In this document: piece after piece, positions 53,934 to 62,790 of the stretch | Layout: each line of letters begins with the position of its first letter | How positions within the stretch are numbered: position 1 is the first letter of the stretch | Assembly (NCBI GenBank): GCA_030005635.1 | Contig: JARUHP010000016.1 | Span: forward strand, 1-64,000 | Direction: 5' to 3' | Origin: Deltaproteobacteria bacterium IMCC39146 | Lineage (GTDB): Bacteria; Desulfobacterota; Desulfuromonadia; Desulfuromonadales; BM103 | DNA: 64,000 nt | Notes under the pieces: generated by a model | Told to the model about the DNA's origin: nothing | What the model saw: only the letters and a program-made list of their open reading frames with translations | The model's database searches: none | Translations under genes and position numbers: made by a program

Positions 53934-56081
53934 ATGAGTAAAGTTCGCGCCAAGGAATATCAGGGTCGTATCGATCATGCGCTGGCCACACCGAAGTTGC
54001 AGGATGCCCTGCACAAGTTTGGCGATGCCTTTCTGCTCGCTCGCGAAAAAGCCTTTAGCCAGTATGACTTCGAGGCCCTCCGCCAGGAGATTGCAGACTG
54101 TAAGGATGAAGTGGCAGCGCATCGCCAGCAGTATCTTGAGCAGTTCATCACCAATGCCGAAGCGGCTGGTGCAACAGTTTATCTTGCCAAAACGGCCGCC
54201 GACGCCAATCAATATATTGCTGAACTGGCCCGCACAAAAGGGGTTAAGCTGGTAACCAAGAGCAAGAGCATGGCGAGTGAGGAGACTCATCTCAACCAGG
54301 CCCTTGAGAGCGCGGGTGTGGAAGCACTTGAGACCGATCTTGGGGAATGGATTATTCAGCTCGCCGGTCAGCGACCCAGTCACATGGTTATGCCGGCGAT
54401 CCACATGTTCAAGGAAGAGGTTGCCGAACTGTTCAGTAAAGTCACCGGCGCCGAGGAACCGGCAGAAATTGCCCATCTGGTGCAGGTCGCCCGTGAGCAG
54501 TTGCGTCAGGGCTATCTCGATGCCGATATGGGGATTACAGGCGCCAACGTCGCGGTTGCCGAAACCGGAGGCATCGCCCTGGTCACCAACGAAGGCAATG
54601 CCAGGCTGGTATCGACCCTGCCGAAGATTCATGTTGCTCTGCTTGGCGTAGAGAAGATCGTGCCGACCCTCGAGGATGCGGCGACGATCATCCGCACCCT
54701 GCCGAAGAACGCCACCGGCCAGCTGTTGACCTCTTATGTCACCTGGATCCGCGGTGCGGTCCCGTGCGGTGACGGTGACAAGGAGCTGCACCTGGTGTTG
54801 CTCGACAATGGTCGCAGTGCGCTGGCAGAGTCCCCGCAATGTCGTGATGCTTTACGTTGTATCAAGTGCGGTGCCTGCGCCAACGTCTGCCCGGTCTACC
54901 AGACCGTCGGCGGCCATGTTTTCGGTCATGTTTATATCGGTGCGATCGGCATCATTTTAACTGCTTTCTTCCACGGTCTGGATAAGGCCGCTGAGATCGT
55001 CCGAGCCTGCATCGGCTGCCGTGCGTGCGTCACGGTCTGCCCATCTAACATCGATCTGGAACACATCATTCTCAGCTTGCGAGAGACCATCGGCCACGAG
55101 GAAGGCATCGGGCTCGGCAAGTCGATCGTTTTCCGCAAAGTGATGCGTAACCGCAAGCTCTTTCATAGCCTGATCCGCGCGGCCTCCCTGCTGCAGAAAC
55201 CGGTCACCGGCGGCAATCGTACGATTCGCCATCTGCCACTGTTTTTCTCTTCACTGACTGAGTGGCGAACCCTGCCCGCAGTTGCTGAGAAGTCGCTACG
55301 CGATCAATGGACGAAGATCCCGCAGAAGGTCGAAAAGCCACGTTACAAGGTTGCGCTCTTCGGCGGTTGCGCCAATGACTTCCTCTATCCGGAGCTCGGC
55401 ATCGACCTGATCAAGGTCATGAACAAGCTGGATGTTGAGGTCTCCTATCCTCTTGATCAGAACTGCTGTGGAGTGCCGGCTCTTTACTCCGGGGACAAGG
55501 AGACAGCCGTTGCGCTGGCCGAGCAGAATATCGCTGCGATGCTCAAGGATGATCCTGATTTCGTCCTCACCACCTGCCCGACCTGCACCATGGCGTTGCA
55601 GCGGGATTTTGTTGAATTCCTCAAGGACAACCCGGTCTGGGCCGACAAGGCAAAGCACCTGGCCGAGATCACCGTCGATGCTGCCGGCTTTATAGTCAAC
55701 CAGCTTGGTGCCGCTGAGGTCTTCAAGGGGCTCTCTGCAGCGGAGAAAGTCACCTATCATGACTCCTGCCATCTCAAGCGTGGCGCGGGAGTTTGGAAAG
55801 AGCCGCGCGAGCTGTTGACAACCTCTGGGCGGGAATTGGTCGAGATGGATCACGCTGATCGCTGCTGCGGTTTTGGTGGCTCCTATTCGTTGACCAGTCA
55901 TCCAGACATTTCCAAGCAGATTCTGGGTGACAAGATCAAGGACATTGAAAAGAGTGGAGCGAGCTGCGTTGCAATGGATTGTCCGGGCTGCATGTTGCAG
56001 TTGCGCGGTGGACTCGAGAAGCAGGAGGTTGATGTGCGGGCGATGCACACGATTCAGTTGTTGGCTGAATCTTTGGAGTAG
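53934..56081 (+). CDS. LutB-LutA fusion, iron-sulfur L-lactate dehydrogenase subunit
   Basis: This 715-residue protein unites what are usually two subunits. Residues 1 to about 290 are the LUD domain of LutB (MGITGANVAVAETGGIALVTNEGNARL). Two 4Fe-4S motifs follow, with Cys309/312/315/319 (CIKCGACANVCP) and Cys359/362/365/369 (CIGCRACVTVCPSN). The C-terminal third carries two LutA-type CCG domains (FGGCANDFLYPELG...NCCGVPA and HDSCHLKRGAG...CCGFGGSYSL). It would oxidise L-lactate to pyruvate and pass electrons to the respiratory chain. AAGGGA precedes ATG 53934. It lies downstream of lutC under the FadR-type operator. Confidence 0.9.
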   Translation: MSKVRAKEYQGRIDHALATPKLQDALHKFGDAFLLAREKAFSQYDFEALRQEIADCKDEVAAHRQQYLEQFITNAEAAGATVYLAKTAADANQYIAELARTKGVKLVTKSKSMASEETHLNQALESAGVEALETDLGEWIIQLAGQRPSHMVMPAIHMFKEEVAELFSKVTGAEEPAEIAHLVQVAREQLRQGYLDADMGITGANVAVAETGGIALVTNEGNARLVSTLPKIHVALLGVEKIVPTLEDAATIIRTLPKNATGQLLTSYVTWIRGAVPCGDGDKELHLVLLDNGRSALAESPQCRDALRCIKCGACANVCPVYQTVGGHVFGHVYIGAIGIILTAFFHGLDKAAEIVRACIGCRACVTVCPSNIDLEHIILSLRETIGHEEGIGLGKSIVFRKVMRNRKLFHSLIRAASLLQKPVTGGNRTIRHLPLFFSSLTEWRTLPAVAEKSLRDQWTKIPQKVEKPRYKVALFGGCANDFLYPELGIDLIKVMNKLDVEVSYPLDQNCCGVPALYSGDKETAVALAEQNIAAMLKDDPDFVLTTCPTCTMALQRDFVEFLKDNPVWADKAKHLAEITVDAAGFIVNQLGAAEVFKGLSAAEKVTYHDSCHLKRGAGVWKEPRELLTTSGRELVEMDHADRCCGFGGSYSLTSHPDISKQILGDKIKDIEKSGASCVAMDCPGCMLQLRGGLEKQEVDVRAMHTIQLLAESLE

Positions 56082-56275
56082 GCTGACTCTTTCCCTTTAC
56101 GTTCTGTTTAGAAAAGGTAGCTAAAAATCAGGATCGTTTCGATTAAGTAAATGACATTTTGAGAGCAACAGACTAACGATCTGTTGCCCTCAGACTACGA
56201 AGATTTAAATCTCAGAACAGGACATCATGTGGGGTTTGTCCCTGATCGGAGTGACACTCCCCTTTGGAAATCGTC

Positions 56276-56680
56276 CTATTTGTTCAATTCCTCGACGATT
56301 TCTTCCATCATGCACTTGACGTTAATCGAGGTTTCGATAGCAACAGGACTAGAGATCATGTCCATGATCCTGACGGGATCTTTGACCATCACTCTGCAAC
56401 CTCCGGAGTTAAGCTCGTAGATGATGATGTTGCAAGGCATGAGCAGGCCAATGTTGGGGTCCGCCGTAAAAAGTTGTTGTGCAAACGCTGGATTGCAGGC
56501 GCCGATAATAATGTAACGACCAAATTTATCGTGACCGCCACTGCCTACAATGTCATGCAGGTTGAGTCGGGTATAAACTTGAAAACCTTTTTCTTCCAGT
56601 AGCCATTGTACTTTCTCTAAAGTCTCTTCAAATCCGAAGGCGACATCACAACCAAACCCGTAGCTACAATCTGTGGACAT
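56276..56680 (-). CDS. DUF302 family protein
   Basis: This 134-residue cytosolic protein has a single DUF302 domain (VAFGFEETLEKVQWLLEEKGFQVYTRLN ... YIIIGACNPAFAQQLFTADPNIGLLMPCNIIIYE). The family is widespread, with an unknown function and a fold suggestive of small-ligand binding. The Cys-rich N-terminus MSTDCSYGFGC may bind metal. Neighbours do not suggest a role. It is convergent with lutBA. A stem-loop without a T run (about 56161-56190) lies in the gap. Confidence 0.82.
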   Translation of the reverse strand: MSTDCSYGFGCDVAFGFEETLEKVQWLLEEKGFQVYTRLNLHDIVGSGGHDKFGRYIIIGACNPAFAQQLFTADPNIGLLMPCNIIIYELNSGGCRVMVKDPVRIMDMISSPVAIETSINVKCMMEEIVEELNK

Positions 56681-56881
56681 ACGTTCCTCCGTTCATTGTT
56701 TTGCTTGAACCACTTATCAGTGGTGACTTGTGCGAACATACTATCACTCAAAAAATACCAACTGGCCAGTCTATTCTCTCTAAAATGTGTGGCTTAAGCG
56801 CAATGCGTCTATCTCCTTTGACGTACAAGCTGAGTGTGGCACAATGATCGATAATGTGTTTCATGGAACAGGATCTGCGGG

Positions 56882-57997
56882 ATGTCCCACTTTTACGAAA
56901 ATTTGAGCGAGGCACTTGTTGAGCTTCCTGCGATTGCCTTGCGGCGTATGTGCAAACTCGTGCGCCTGCTCGATCGCCTGAGTCGTCATGCTGGCTATCG
57001 TTGCCTGGTTTATCAGGACCTTCCCGAAACTGCCTGTTTTGATCCGGGGCATTCTGCCGTGATGATGTGCTATGATTTCCACCTGGCAGGGGATATGCCT
57101 CGCCTGATTGAGGTCAATACCAACGCCGGTGGCAGCCTGCTGGCTTACCTGTCTCACAACCCCTCCCTACCGATTCGACCTGAATCTCTTGCTCCGAAGA
57201 TGAAAGCTCGTCTGTTACGAACTTTCGCCGCTGAGATGCGTCAATTCTCAGGTGGCAGTAAACCCAGACCTGAGCGCATCGTTATCGTTGATGATGAACC
57301 GACTCAACAGTATCTCTATCCAGAGATGCAGGCTTTTGCAGATCTTTTCAAGGAGTGGGGGATCCCTTCCGAGGTCGCTGCCCCTGAACAACTGGAAGCC
57401 AGCGAAGAGGGTGTTTGGCTGAATGGTCAAGCGGTTGACCTGGTTTACAATCGCCACTGTGATTTCTACCTGGAGAGTGACACCATGTCCGGTTTGCGAA
57501 AAGCTTACCTGGCTGGCAAGGTCTGCCTCACTCCAAATCCACATATGTACGGCCTGCTCGCCGATAAGCGACGTATGGTGCTCTGGACTGATCCGGTCAA
57601 GAGAGCTCCCTTCCTTCAGTCTGATCAGGATGCAGATATTCTCGACGCCATTTTGCCGACGTCAAACCTTCTTGCTGAACTTGATTTACAGGAGGCCTGG
57701 TCGGTTCGCAAGCAGCGTGTTTTCAAACCGGTTGACAGCTTTGGCAGTCGGGGTGTGTTGCTTGGCGGAAAAATCAGCCGTAAACGATTTGATGAACTCC
57801 CTCCTGCGACCACTCTGGTTCAGGAACTTGTTACTCCCTCTGTGACCGAAGTCCCTAATTTTGAGCCCATGAAGACTGATTTGCGGTTATATGCCTACCG
57901 TGATCAAGTGCTCGGTGTTACGGCCCGTCTGTATCGTGGCCAGGTGACCAACATGCGCACGCCAGGCGGTGGATTCGCTCGCGTTAAAGCTATTTGA
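56882..57997 (+). CDS. ATP-grasp-like protein of unknown function
   Basis: This 371-residue protein has the early motif MMCYDFHLAGDMPRLIEVNTNAGG (about 60-83, read in two parts) and the later KQRVFKPVDSFGSRGVLLGGKISRKRF and MKTDLRLYAYRDQVLGVTARLYRGQVTNMRTPGGGFA. The layout of Lys, Asp/Glu and Asn fits an ATP-grasp ligase, similar to uncharacterised proteobacterial proteins and distantly to glutathionylspermidine-synthase-like folds. The start has only a weak ribosome site. Nothing nearby shows a substrate. It looks like a single-gene unit. Confidence 0.6.
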   Translation: MSHFYENLSEALVELPAIALRRMCKLVRLLDRLSRHAGYRCLVYQDLPETACFDPGHSAVMMCYDFHLAGDMPRLIEVNTNAGGSLLAYLSHNPSLPIRPESLAPKMKARLLRTFAAEMRQFSGGSKPRPERIVIVDDEPTQQYLYPEMQAFADLFKEWGIPSEVAAPEQLEASEEGVWLNGQAVDLVYNRHCDFYLESDTMSGLRKAYLAGKVCLTPNPHMYGLLADKRRMVLWTDPVKRAPFLQSDQDADILDAILPTSNLLAELDLQEAWSVRKQRVFKPVDSFGSRGVLLGGKISRKRFDELPPATTLVQELVTPSVTEVPNFEPMKTDLRLYAYRDQVLGVTARLYRGQVTNMRTPGGGFARVKAI

Positions 57998-58134
57998 ACT
58001 ACCAGATCCAGACGGGTCCGCACTAATTCCGACCTTTGGTATTGGACGAACTTCCCGCAGTTAAAGAAAAAAGTTGACCGGACTGCACGGCTAAATTAAT
58101 ATCCCCTAACTAGAAGGATTAAATGTGAGGGGAT

Positions 58135-58800
58135 GTGCTGTACGATCTGGTGAATAAAATAGGTTACCGATCAAAATTGAAGTTGTCGCTTTCTGGCTTT
58201 GGTATTCTCAGCGCCTTGATCTGCCCCTATACCCTGGGCTCCAGCTATCTGGCTGTCTCCGGTTATGGCGATTGGGCGATTCCAGGGCAAGAGATGATCT
58301 CCTGGTTCAGTTTACTCGGCATGATCGTCATGGTTGTCGCTGTCTTCGGGCTCCTCTTCAGTAAAGTCAGGTGTGCGGCCATGGCCGTATTGGTTGGCAG
58401 CGGCATGATGGTTATCTTGAGTATCCTCTCACTTAAATCAGCAGACACTATCCGCATGCAGGGCTTCGAAAGGCTCTCAAAAGAAGCCGCCCCCCTCATT
58501 GCTACAATCAATGATTATAATGAAAAATTTGGTCAACCCCCTGAAAGCTTGAAACTGCTTAAGGTTACTTATCCTCCTGGACATGAAATTAAAGGTGGCG
58601 ATCTTCCTGACTTTACATATATTCTTGGCGGGAGGGCTGTAGAAAGATATCATGGCAACCCCTGGGTATTGATTCTTGAAGCACCAACAGGACCTTTGCG
58701 CTGGGATAAGTTCATCTACTATCCGCTGCAAAATTATCCGTCATTGGGGCATGGTGGCTGGTTTGAAAGCGTGGGAGAGTGGGCGTATGTTCACGATTGA
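58135..58800 (+). CDS. Hypothetical membrane protein
   Basis: This 221-residue protein is of unknown family. Three hydrophobic helices fall in the first 100 residues (about 20-42, 55-76, 80-100). An extracytoplasmic or cytoplasmic domain of about 120 residues follows (APLIATINDYNEKFGQPPESLKLLKV...), and is Pro/Gly/Trp-rich near the end. The start is GTG 58135 after AGGGG. The ATINDYNEKFGQPPESL segment resembles the regions downstream of pilin-type helices that describe 'small soluble' substrates, but no type IV pilin cleavage site is present. Function is not assignable. Confidence 0.55.
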   Translation: MLYDLVNKIGYRSKLKLSLSGFGILSALICPYTLGSSYLAVSGYGDWAIPGQEMISWFSLLGMIVMVVAVFGLLFSKVRCAAMAVLVGSGMMVILSILSLKSADTIRMQGFERLSKEAAPLIATINDYNEKFGQPPESLKLLKVTYPPGHEIKGGDLPDFTYILGGRAVERYHGNPWVLILEAPTGPLRWDKFIYYPLQNYPSLGHGGWFESVGEWAYVHD

Positions 58801-58853
58801 AAGCTGTAGGCTTTGATTTGGTGGCGAGCGGCGCGCAGCGCGATAAATATTTA

Positions 58854-58893
58854 AAAAGGGGCCAGAATTAATTCTGGCCCCTTTCTTTTTTTC
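58854..58893. terminator. Bidirectional terminator, copy of the GGGGCCAGAATT hairpin
   Basis: GGGGCCAGAATT (58858-58869) and AATTCTGGCCCC (58870-58881) form a perfect 12-bp dyad flanked by A and T tracts. It lies between the convergent ends of the membrane protein and the receiver-TPR gene, and shares its arm with 40865-40898. Confidence 0.85.
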
Positions 58894-58920
58894 TTTAGAA
58901 TTTCCCCGCCACGCGCCACG

Positions 58921-60906
58921 TTATTTAAACATCCTCTTAAACAAACCTTTTTTCTGCTGGACCTGCTGTTCTTGCAGGTTGCGCAATCCTCTGCGGGCCA
59001 TAGACAGGCGCGCATCAAGTTTGAGGGCTTTGTTGAACTCGGATTCTGCCATTGATTCCTGTCCTGCCTCGAAAAGCATCCAGCCTTTGTAAGCAAACGC
59101 CAGGGCGGTTCGTTCCATGGTGATCGATTTGTTGAGCATCTGCTTGGCTTTATTGCGCATGGCCAGGCTGTCAGTGTATTTGGGGTTGCGATAGATGGCC
59201 CAGGCCAGGCTGGCCAGGTAGTCGCCACTGTCGGGGTCTGCATTCACCGCTTCCTGGAGTGCTCTTTCGGCATTGTCCCACTCTTCCATTTCCAGGAACA
59301 CTTTGCCTGACTCTGCCTGCACCTGGGCTTGAAAACGATCATCGCCTTTATGGCCAAGGCCGATCTTGTCGGCTCCGAGCATCTCATCGTAACGCTCTTT
59401 TTTGACGACGTCGGTGAGGGTGTCGTAGGCCGTGGCCACCTTTGACAATATCTCCTCGACCAGCACAGCTTCTTCGCCACCGAGTTGCATGAGGACCTCG
59501 GGACCGAACTTGCGCGTAATGGCGAAGTAGCGTTCTTTCAAAAGGTCTATGGAGAATTTCCCCTGCTTGATGCCAAAGACTTCGTAGTGGTTTTTGTCTT
59601 CCAGGCTTTTGGCGATCAGACGGACTTCCTGGGGCAGGTCATCTTCCTCTGGCTTGGCTGTTGTTGCTGCCTGGACTTGTGCCGATTTAACCTCAGGACC
59701 TGAGGCAGAAAGGTCTCCAGCGTCACTCTCATCAACCAGGTCGGAGAAGCTTTCGAGCGTTTCCTCTGCAGGAACCTCCATCTCCTCTTCTATGGCGTTG
59801 AAAAGCTCGCGCAGTGGCAAGTCTTCGGCTTGTGCAGAAGGGGTCGGGACGGTGGCAAAGCGTGCCATGTTCAGGTTGGTCAAGGTCAGCAGGAGTGGAC
59901 CGCAGTCGGGCTCTTCAGCGACCAGTTCGGCAAGTTTTCGTTGGCCGTCAAGACCGTGTAAAAAGCGTTTTTCCGCTTCATTCAAACGCAGGAAATTGAT
60001 GTGCCGGTAATAATTCTGATCCAGCAGAAGATACTTGTCCTTAAAGGTCTGTTGCAACTGCACTGCGGTTTGGCCGGCGTGCTTGTGGAACCCTTCATAA
60101 AACAGCTGTGGCACGTTGAGGGTAATCAGCTGCAAGAGCTCCGGGGCCGGAATAGTTTTCCACGCGGCTTGTGATTGCTTGCAGCCAAACGCGGAGAGGA
60201 GTTCCTGGTTCAGGTAATCCATCTCGGCTTGTAAAAGGTCGTTGTATTGCAGGCAGCCCAGTTGCACCAGGATGTCGTGTCGGTAAGCTGCAGAGGTTGT
60301 GAAGTAGTTGTACTCATCATCGGAAATTTGACCCCGGCTACGGAGAAAATCACCAAAGTCACGATGATTGTAAGCAGGGCGTAGTGCAACCGGAGCGCCG
60401 TTGATAAAGGTCAGCATGCGTAGGGTCTCCGGATACTTCAAAGTCAATAGACCGGAAAAACGCTTTAAGAATGCTGTCCGCAAGTGTTGTGCGAAAGGAC
60501 GTGCCGCAGCGACTGGTGCCGCCGTCGCTGAGGGGGGCGGGTTGATTGCTTGCTGGATCGCTGTCATGAGGTCGGCAGCCTTAAGCGGTTTCTCCAGATA
60601 GTGATGAATGCCGAGAGTCTTGGCGGCCGTTTGAAATTTTTCGCCCTTGTAATAACCGGTTACCACAACCACCGGCAGTTTAATGGTGCGTGGGCTTTGT
60701 CGCAACTTTTTAACCAGTTCAATGCCGTGCAGGCCGGGCAGTTTGAGCTCGATCAGCAACAGATCCGGAGGTTCGACGGCAATAGCACGCAGAGCTGCGA
60801 TGCCATCGCTCTCATGCTGGACATCAAAGCCCTGCTGCTTGAGACGACCGGAAATCGCAGCAGCCAGTTGTAGATTTTCTTCAGCCAGCAGGATGCGCAT
60901 GGCCAT
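58921..60906 (-). CDS. Receiver-PATAN-J-like-TPR protein
   Basis: This 661-residue protein has a receiver domain (1-125), then a PATAN/DUF4388-like region (about 140-370: FAQHLRTAFLKRFSGLLTL...), a linker, a J-like segment (about 445-520: NHYEVFGIKQGKFSIDLLKERYF...ATAYDTLTDVVKKERYDEML) without an HPD triad, and a C-terminal TPR array. In the receiver the phospho-acceptor Asp is Glu53 (LLLIELKLPG), so it probably cannot be phosphorylated and may mimic the active state. Similar proteins in delta-proteobacteria are thought to be scaffolds linked to gliding, pili or development. It heads a possible operon with mltG 26 bp upstream. Confidence 0.75.
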   Translation of the reverse strand: MAMRILLAEENLQLAAAISGRLKQQGFDVQHESDGIAALRAIAVEPPDLLLIELKLPGLHGIELVKKLRQSPRTIKLPVVVVTGYYKGEKFQTAAKTLGIHHYLEKPLKAADLMTAIQQAINPPPSATAAPVAAARPFAQHLRTAFLKRFSGLLTLKYPETLRMLTFINGAPVALRPAYNHRDFGDFLRSRGQISDDEYNYFTTSAAYRHDILVQLGCLQYNDLLQAEMDYLNQELLSAFGCKQSQAAWKTIPAPELLQLITLNVPQLFYEGFHKHAGQTAVQLQQTFKDKYLLLDQNYYRHINFLRLNEAEKRFLHGLDGQRKLAELVAEEPDCGPLLLTLTNLNMARFATVPTPSAQAEDLPLRELFNAIEEEMEVPAEETLESFSDLVDESDAGDLSASGPEVKSAQVQAATTAKPEEDDLPQEVRLIAKSLEDKNHYEVFGIKQGKFSIDLLKERYFAITRKFGPEVLMQLGGEEAVLVEEILSKVATAYDTLTDVVKKERYDEMLGADKIGLGHKGDDRFQAQVQAESGKVFLEMEEWDNAERALQEAVNADPDSGDYLASLAWAIYRNPKYTDSLAMRNKAKQMLNKSITMERTALAFAYKGWMLFEAGQESMAESEFNKALKLDARLSMARRGLRNLQEQQVQQKKGLFKRMFK

Positions 60907-60932
60907 AACTCTTGCCTTCCTGGTTGGTGTTT

Positions 60933-61940
60933 TCAGCGCCGCCGCAGTTGATAGCGGCGCACCGCGCGATTGTGCTCTTTTAGCGTGGCGTTAAACTCGT
61001 GGGTGCCGTCACCTCGTGCCACAAAGTAAATGTCCTTGCCCTCTGCTGGGTTCGCTGTTGCGTGCAGGGCAAACCCACCGGGACTCGCAATGGGCCCCGG
61101 TGGCAGCCCACGCATACGGTAAGTATTGTATGGGGTCGGTGTGTTCAGATGCTTGCGTGTCAGGTTGCCGTCAAAATCAGCGACGCCATAGATCACTGTT
61201 GGGTCTGCTTGCAGCGGTATGTCACGCTTGAGTCGATTATGGAACACTGAAGAGATCAGCGGCATCTCCATCAGGTTGCCGGCCTCTTTCTGAATAATCG
61301 ATGCCAGTGTGATCAATTGGTGTCGATCAAGATTCAAGGTGGCAGCGCTTTCCAGCAGCTCTGCAGTGATCTCTGAATCGAGTTGTGCCACCATGGCGCT
61401 CAAGAGCTGCCGTGGTGTTGTCGATGAGCTGTAGGTGTAGGTCTCGGGGAAAAGGTATCCTTCGAGTGAGGTCGCCTCTACTCCAAGACCTTTGATAAAA
61501 GCTTCGTCTTTACAGAGAGAGAGAAAGTCCTTAGCAGAACCAACACCTGTTTTTTCGAGACGGTCAGCAATCTCCTGCAGGTTAAAGCCTTCCGGGATCG
61601 TGATCTGGAACTTGCGGATGTCACCGGCGACCAGGCGGGCAAGGATCTGGTCTGGAGTTGCTGACGTTTCAAATAGATATTCTCCGGCATGGATCTGCCC
61701 TGTGGCTTTGCGCCAACGGGCCAGCAGGGTGAAACGACGCACATCGCTGACGACCCCTGCTGTCTGCAGTTGTACGGCAATACGTGCAAAGGAGCTGCCT
61801 TGTTTGATCTCAATCGCTTGGGGTTGTGATGGGATGACAGGGGTCGTAACGAAACTTTGCAACCAGAGTCCAACACACAGTAGGGGGAGTCCGATCAGTG
61901 TGAAGATAATCAGGGTCAGGTTCCGGTTGCGTGAGGTCAT
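60933..61940 (-). CDS. mltG: Endolytic murein transglycosylase MltG
   Basis: This 335-residue inner-membrane lytic transglycosylase cuts nascent peptidoglycan strands. It has one transmembrane helix (LTLIIFTLIGLPLLCVGLWL), a LysM-like segment and the YceG/MltG catalytic region. LITLASIIQKEAG contains the catalytic Glu, and SSVFHNRL and LQADPTVIYG follow. I chose ATG 61940 with GGAG 9 bases upstream over the TTG at 61955. It lies 26 bp upstream of the receiver-TPR gene on the same strand. Confidence 0.93.
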   Translation of the reverse strand: MTSRNRNLTLIIFTLIGLPLLCVGLWLQSFVTTPVIPSQPQAIEIKQGSSFARIAVQLQTAGVVSDVRRFTLLARWRKATGQIHAGEYLFETSATPDQILARLVAGDIRKFQITIPEGFNLQEIADRLEKTGVGSAKDFLSLCKDEAFIKGLGVEATSLEGYLFPETYTYSSSTTPRQLLSAMVAQLDSEITAELLESAATLNLDRHQLITLASIIQKEAGNLMEMPLISSVFHNRLKRDIPLQADPTVIYGVADFDGNLTRKHLNTPTPYNTYRMRGLPPGPIASPGGFALHATANPAEGKDIYFVARGDGTHEFNATLKEHNRAVRRYQLRRR

Positions 61941-62026
61941 GAAAGGAGACTCCAATAAAATTCAGATCTTTGGTATCGACACATTGTTGGAGTCTTCTCA
62001 GGGAAAGTCAAGATTTCAGGAGCCGG

Positions 62027-62623
62027 TCAGGCTTTGAAACGCGTCTCCGTGCCATCGAGCAAGCGTCTGATATTGCTGTGGTGGCGCCAGATGACCAGAG
62101 CGGCGATAAAGAGCGTGGCCAGAACAATCGACTGCGGGTGATTCAGAAGCAGAATCAGTAGCGGGGCGGAAAGTGCAGCCAATACTGAGCCGAGAGAGAT
62201 GTACCGGGTTATTGCAACGGTCAGGATAAAGATAATCAGGGCGAAAAAGACTGCTTTGGGTGAAAGCACCAGGAAGATGCCAAGCGCTGTCGCTACGCCC
62301 TTGCCACCTTTGAATTTGAGATAGACCGGGTAACAATGGCCCAAAATTGCAACGGCGCTGGCAATCCCGAGCTGTGTCGGTGTTGGCTCCAGCCAGGTTT
62401 TGAATGCCAGTAACGGCAAAAATCCTTTCAGGGTGTCGCCGAGCAGTGTCAAAACACCGGCCAGTTTGCCAGCAACCCGGTAGACGTTGGATGCCCCGAT
62501 GTTGCCGCTGCCTTTTTGGCGAACGTCTTCTTTACCCATCAGGCGAGCAAGGACAACCCCGGTTGGAATGGCGCCGATCAGGTAGACAGCGATCAGAATT
62601 AAGATGAAAAGCGTGTTGTTCAT
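62027..62623 (-). CDS. plsY: Acyl-phosphate glycerol-3-phosphate acyltransferase PlsY
   Basis: This 198-residue polytopic inner-membrane enzyme transfers the acyl group from acyl-phosphate to glycerol-3-phosphate, the first step of phospholipid synthesis. The family signatures are intact: GSGNIGASNVYR, KGGKGVATALG and RHHSNIRRLLDGTE. Five to seven hydrophobic segments fit PlsY topology. It lies 86 bp upstream of mltG on the same strand. Confidence 0.96.
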   Translation of the reverse strand: MNNTLFILILIAVYLIGAIPTGVVLARLMGKEDVRQKGSGNIGASNVYRVAGKLAGVLTLLGDTLKGFLPLLAFKTWLEPTPTQLGIASAVAILGHCYPVYLKFKGGKGVATALGIFLVLSPKAVFFALIIFILTVAITRYISLGSVLAALSAPLLILLLNHPQSIVLATLFIAALVIWRHHSNIRRLLDGTETRFKA

Positions 62624-62790
62624 AACGGTCTCAAAAGAGGGGTCGGAAGCGATAGTGTTTTGCGCTATGTCGCCAAGGCTGAACGACTCTAGACTGATTC
62701 ACCTACAGGTATTAATCAGTAGAAGGTTTTTAGCATGAAAGGCTTAAAATCACAAGTTAATCAAGGACGCGGAGTTCTCGAAGGGTTTCT

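Noticed and set aside
53919-54839. Minus-strand open frame of 306 codons opposite the lutB-lutA fusion
   Set aside because: It is a shadow of the strongly supported LutBA frame and has no recognisable domain.
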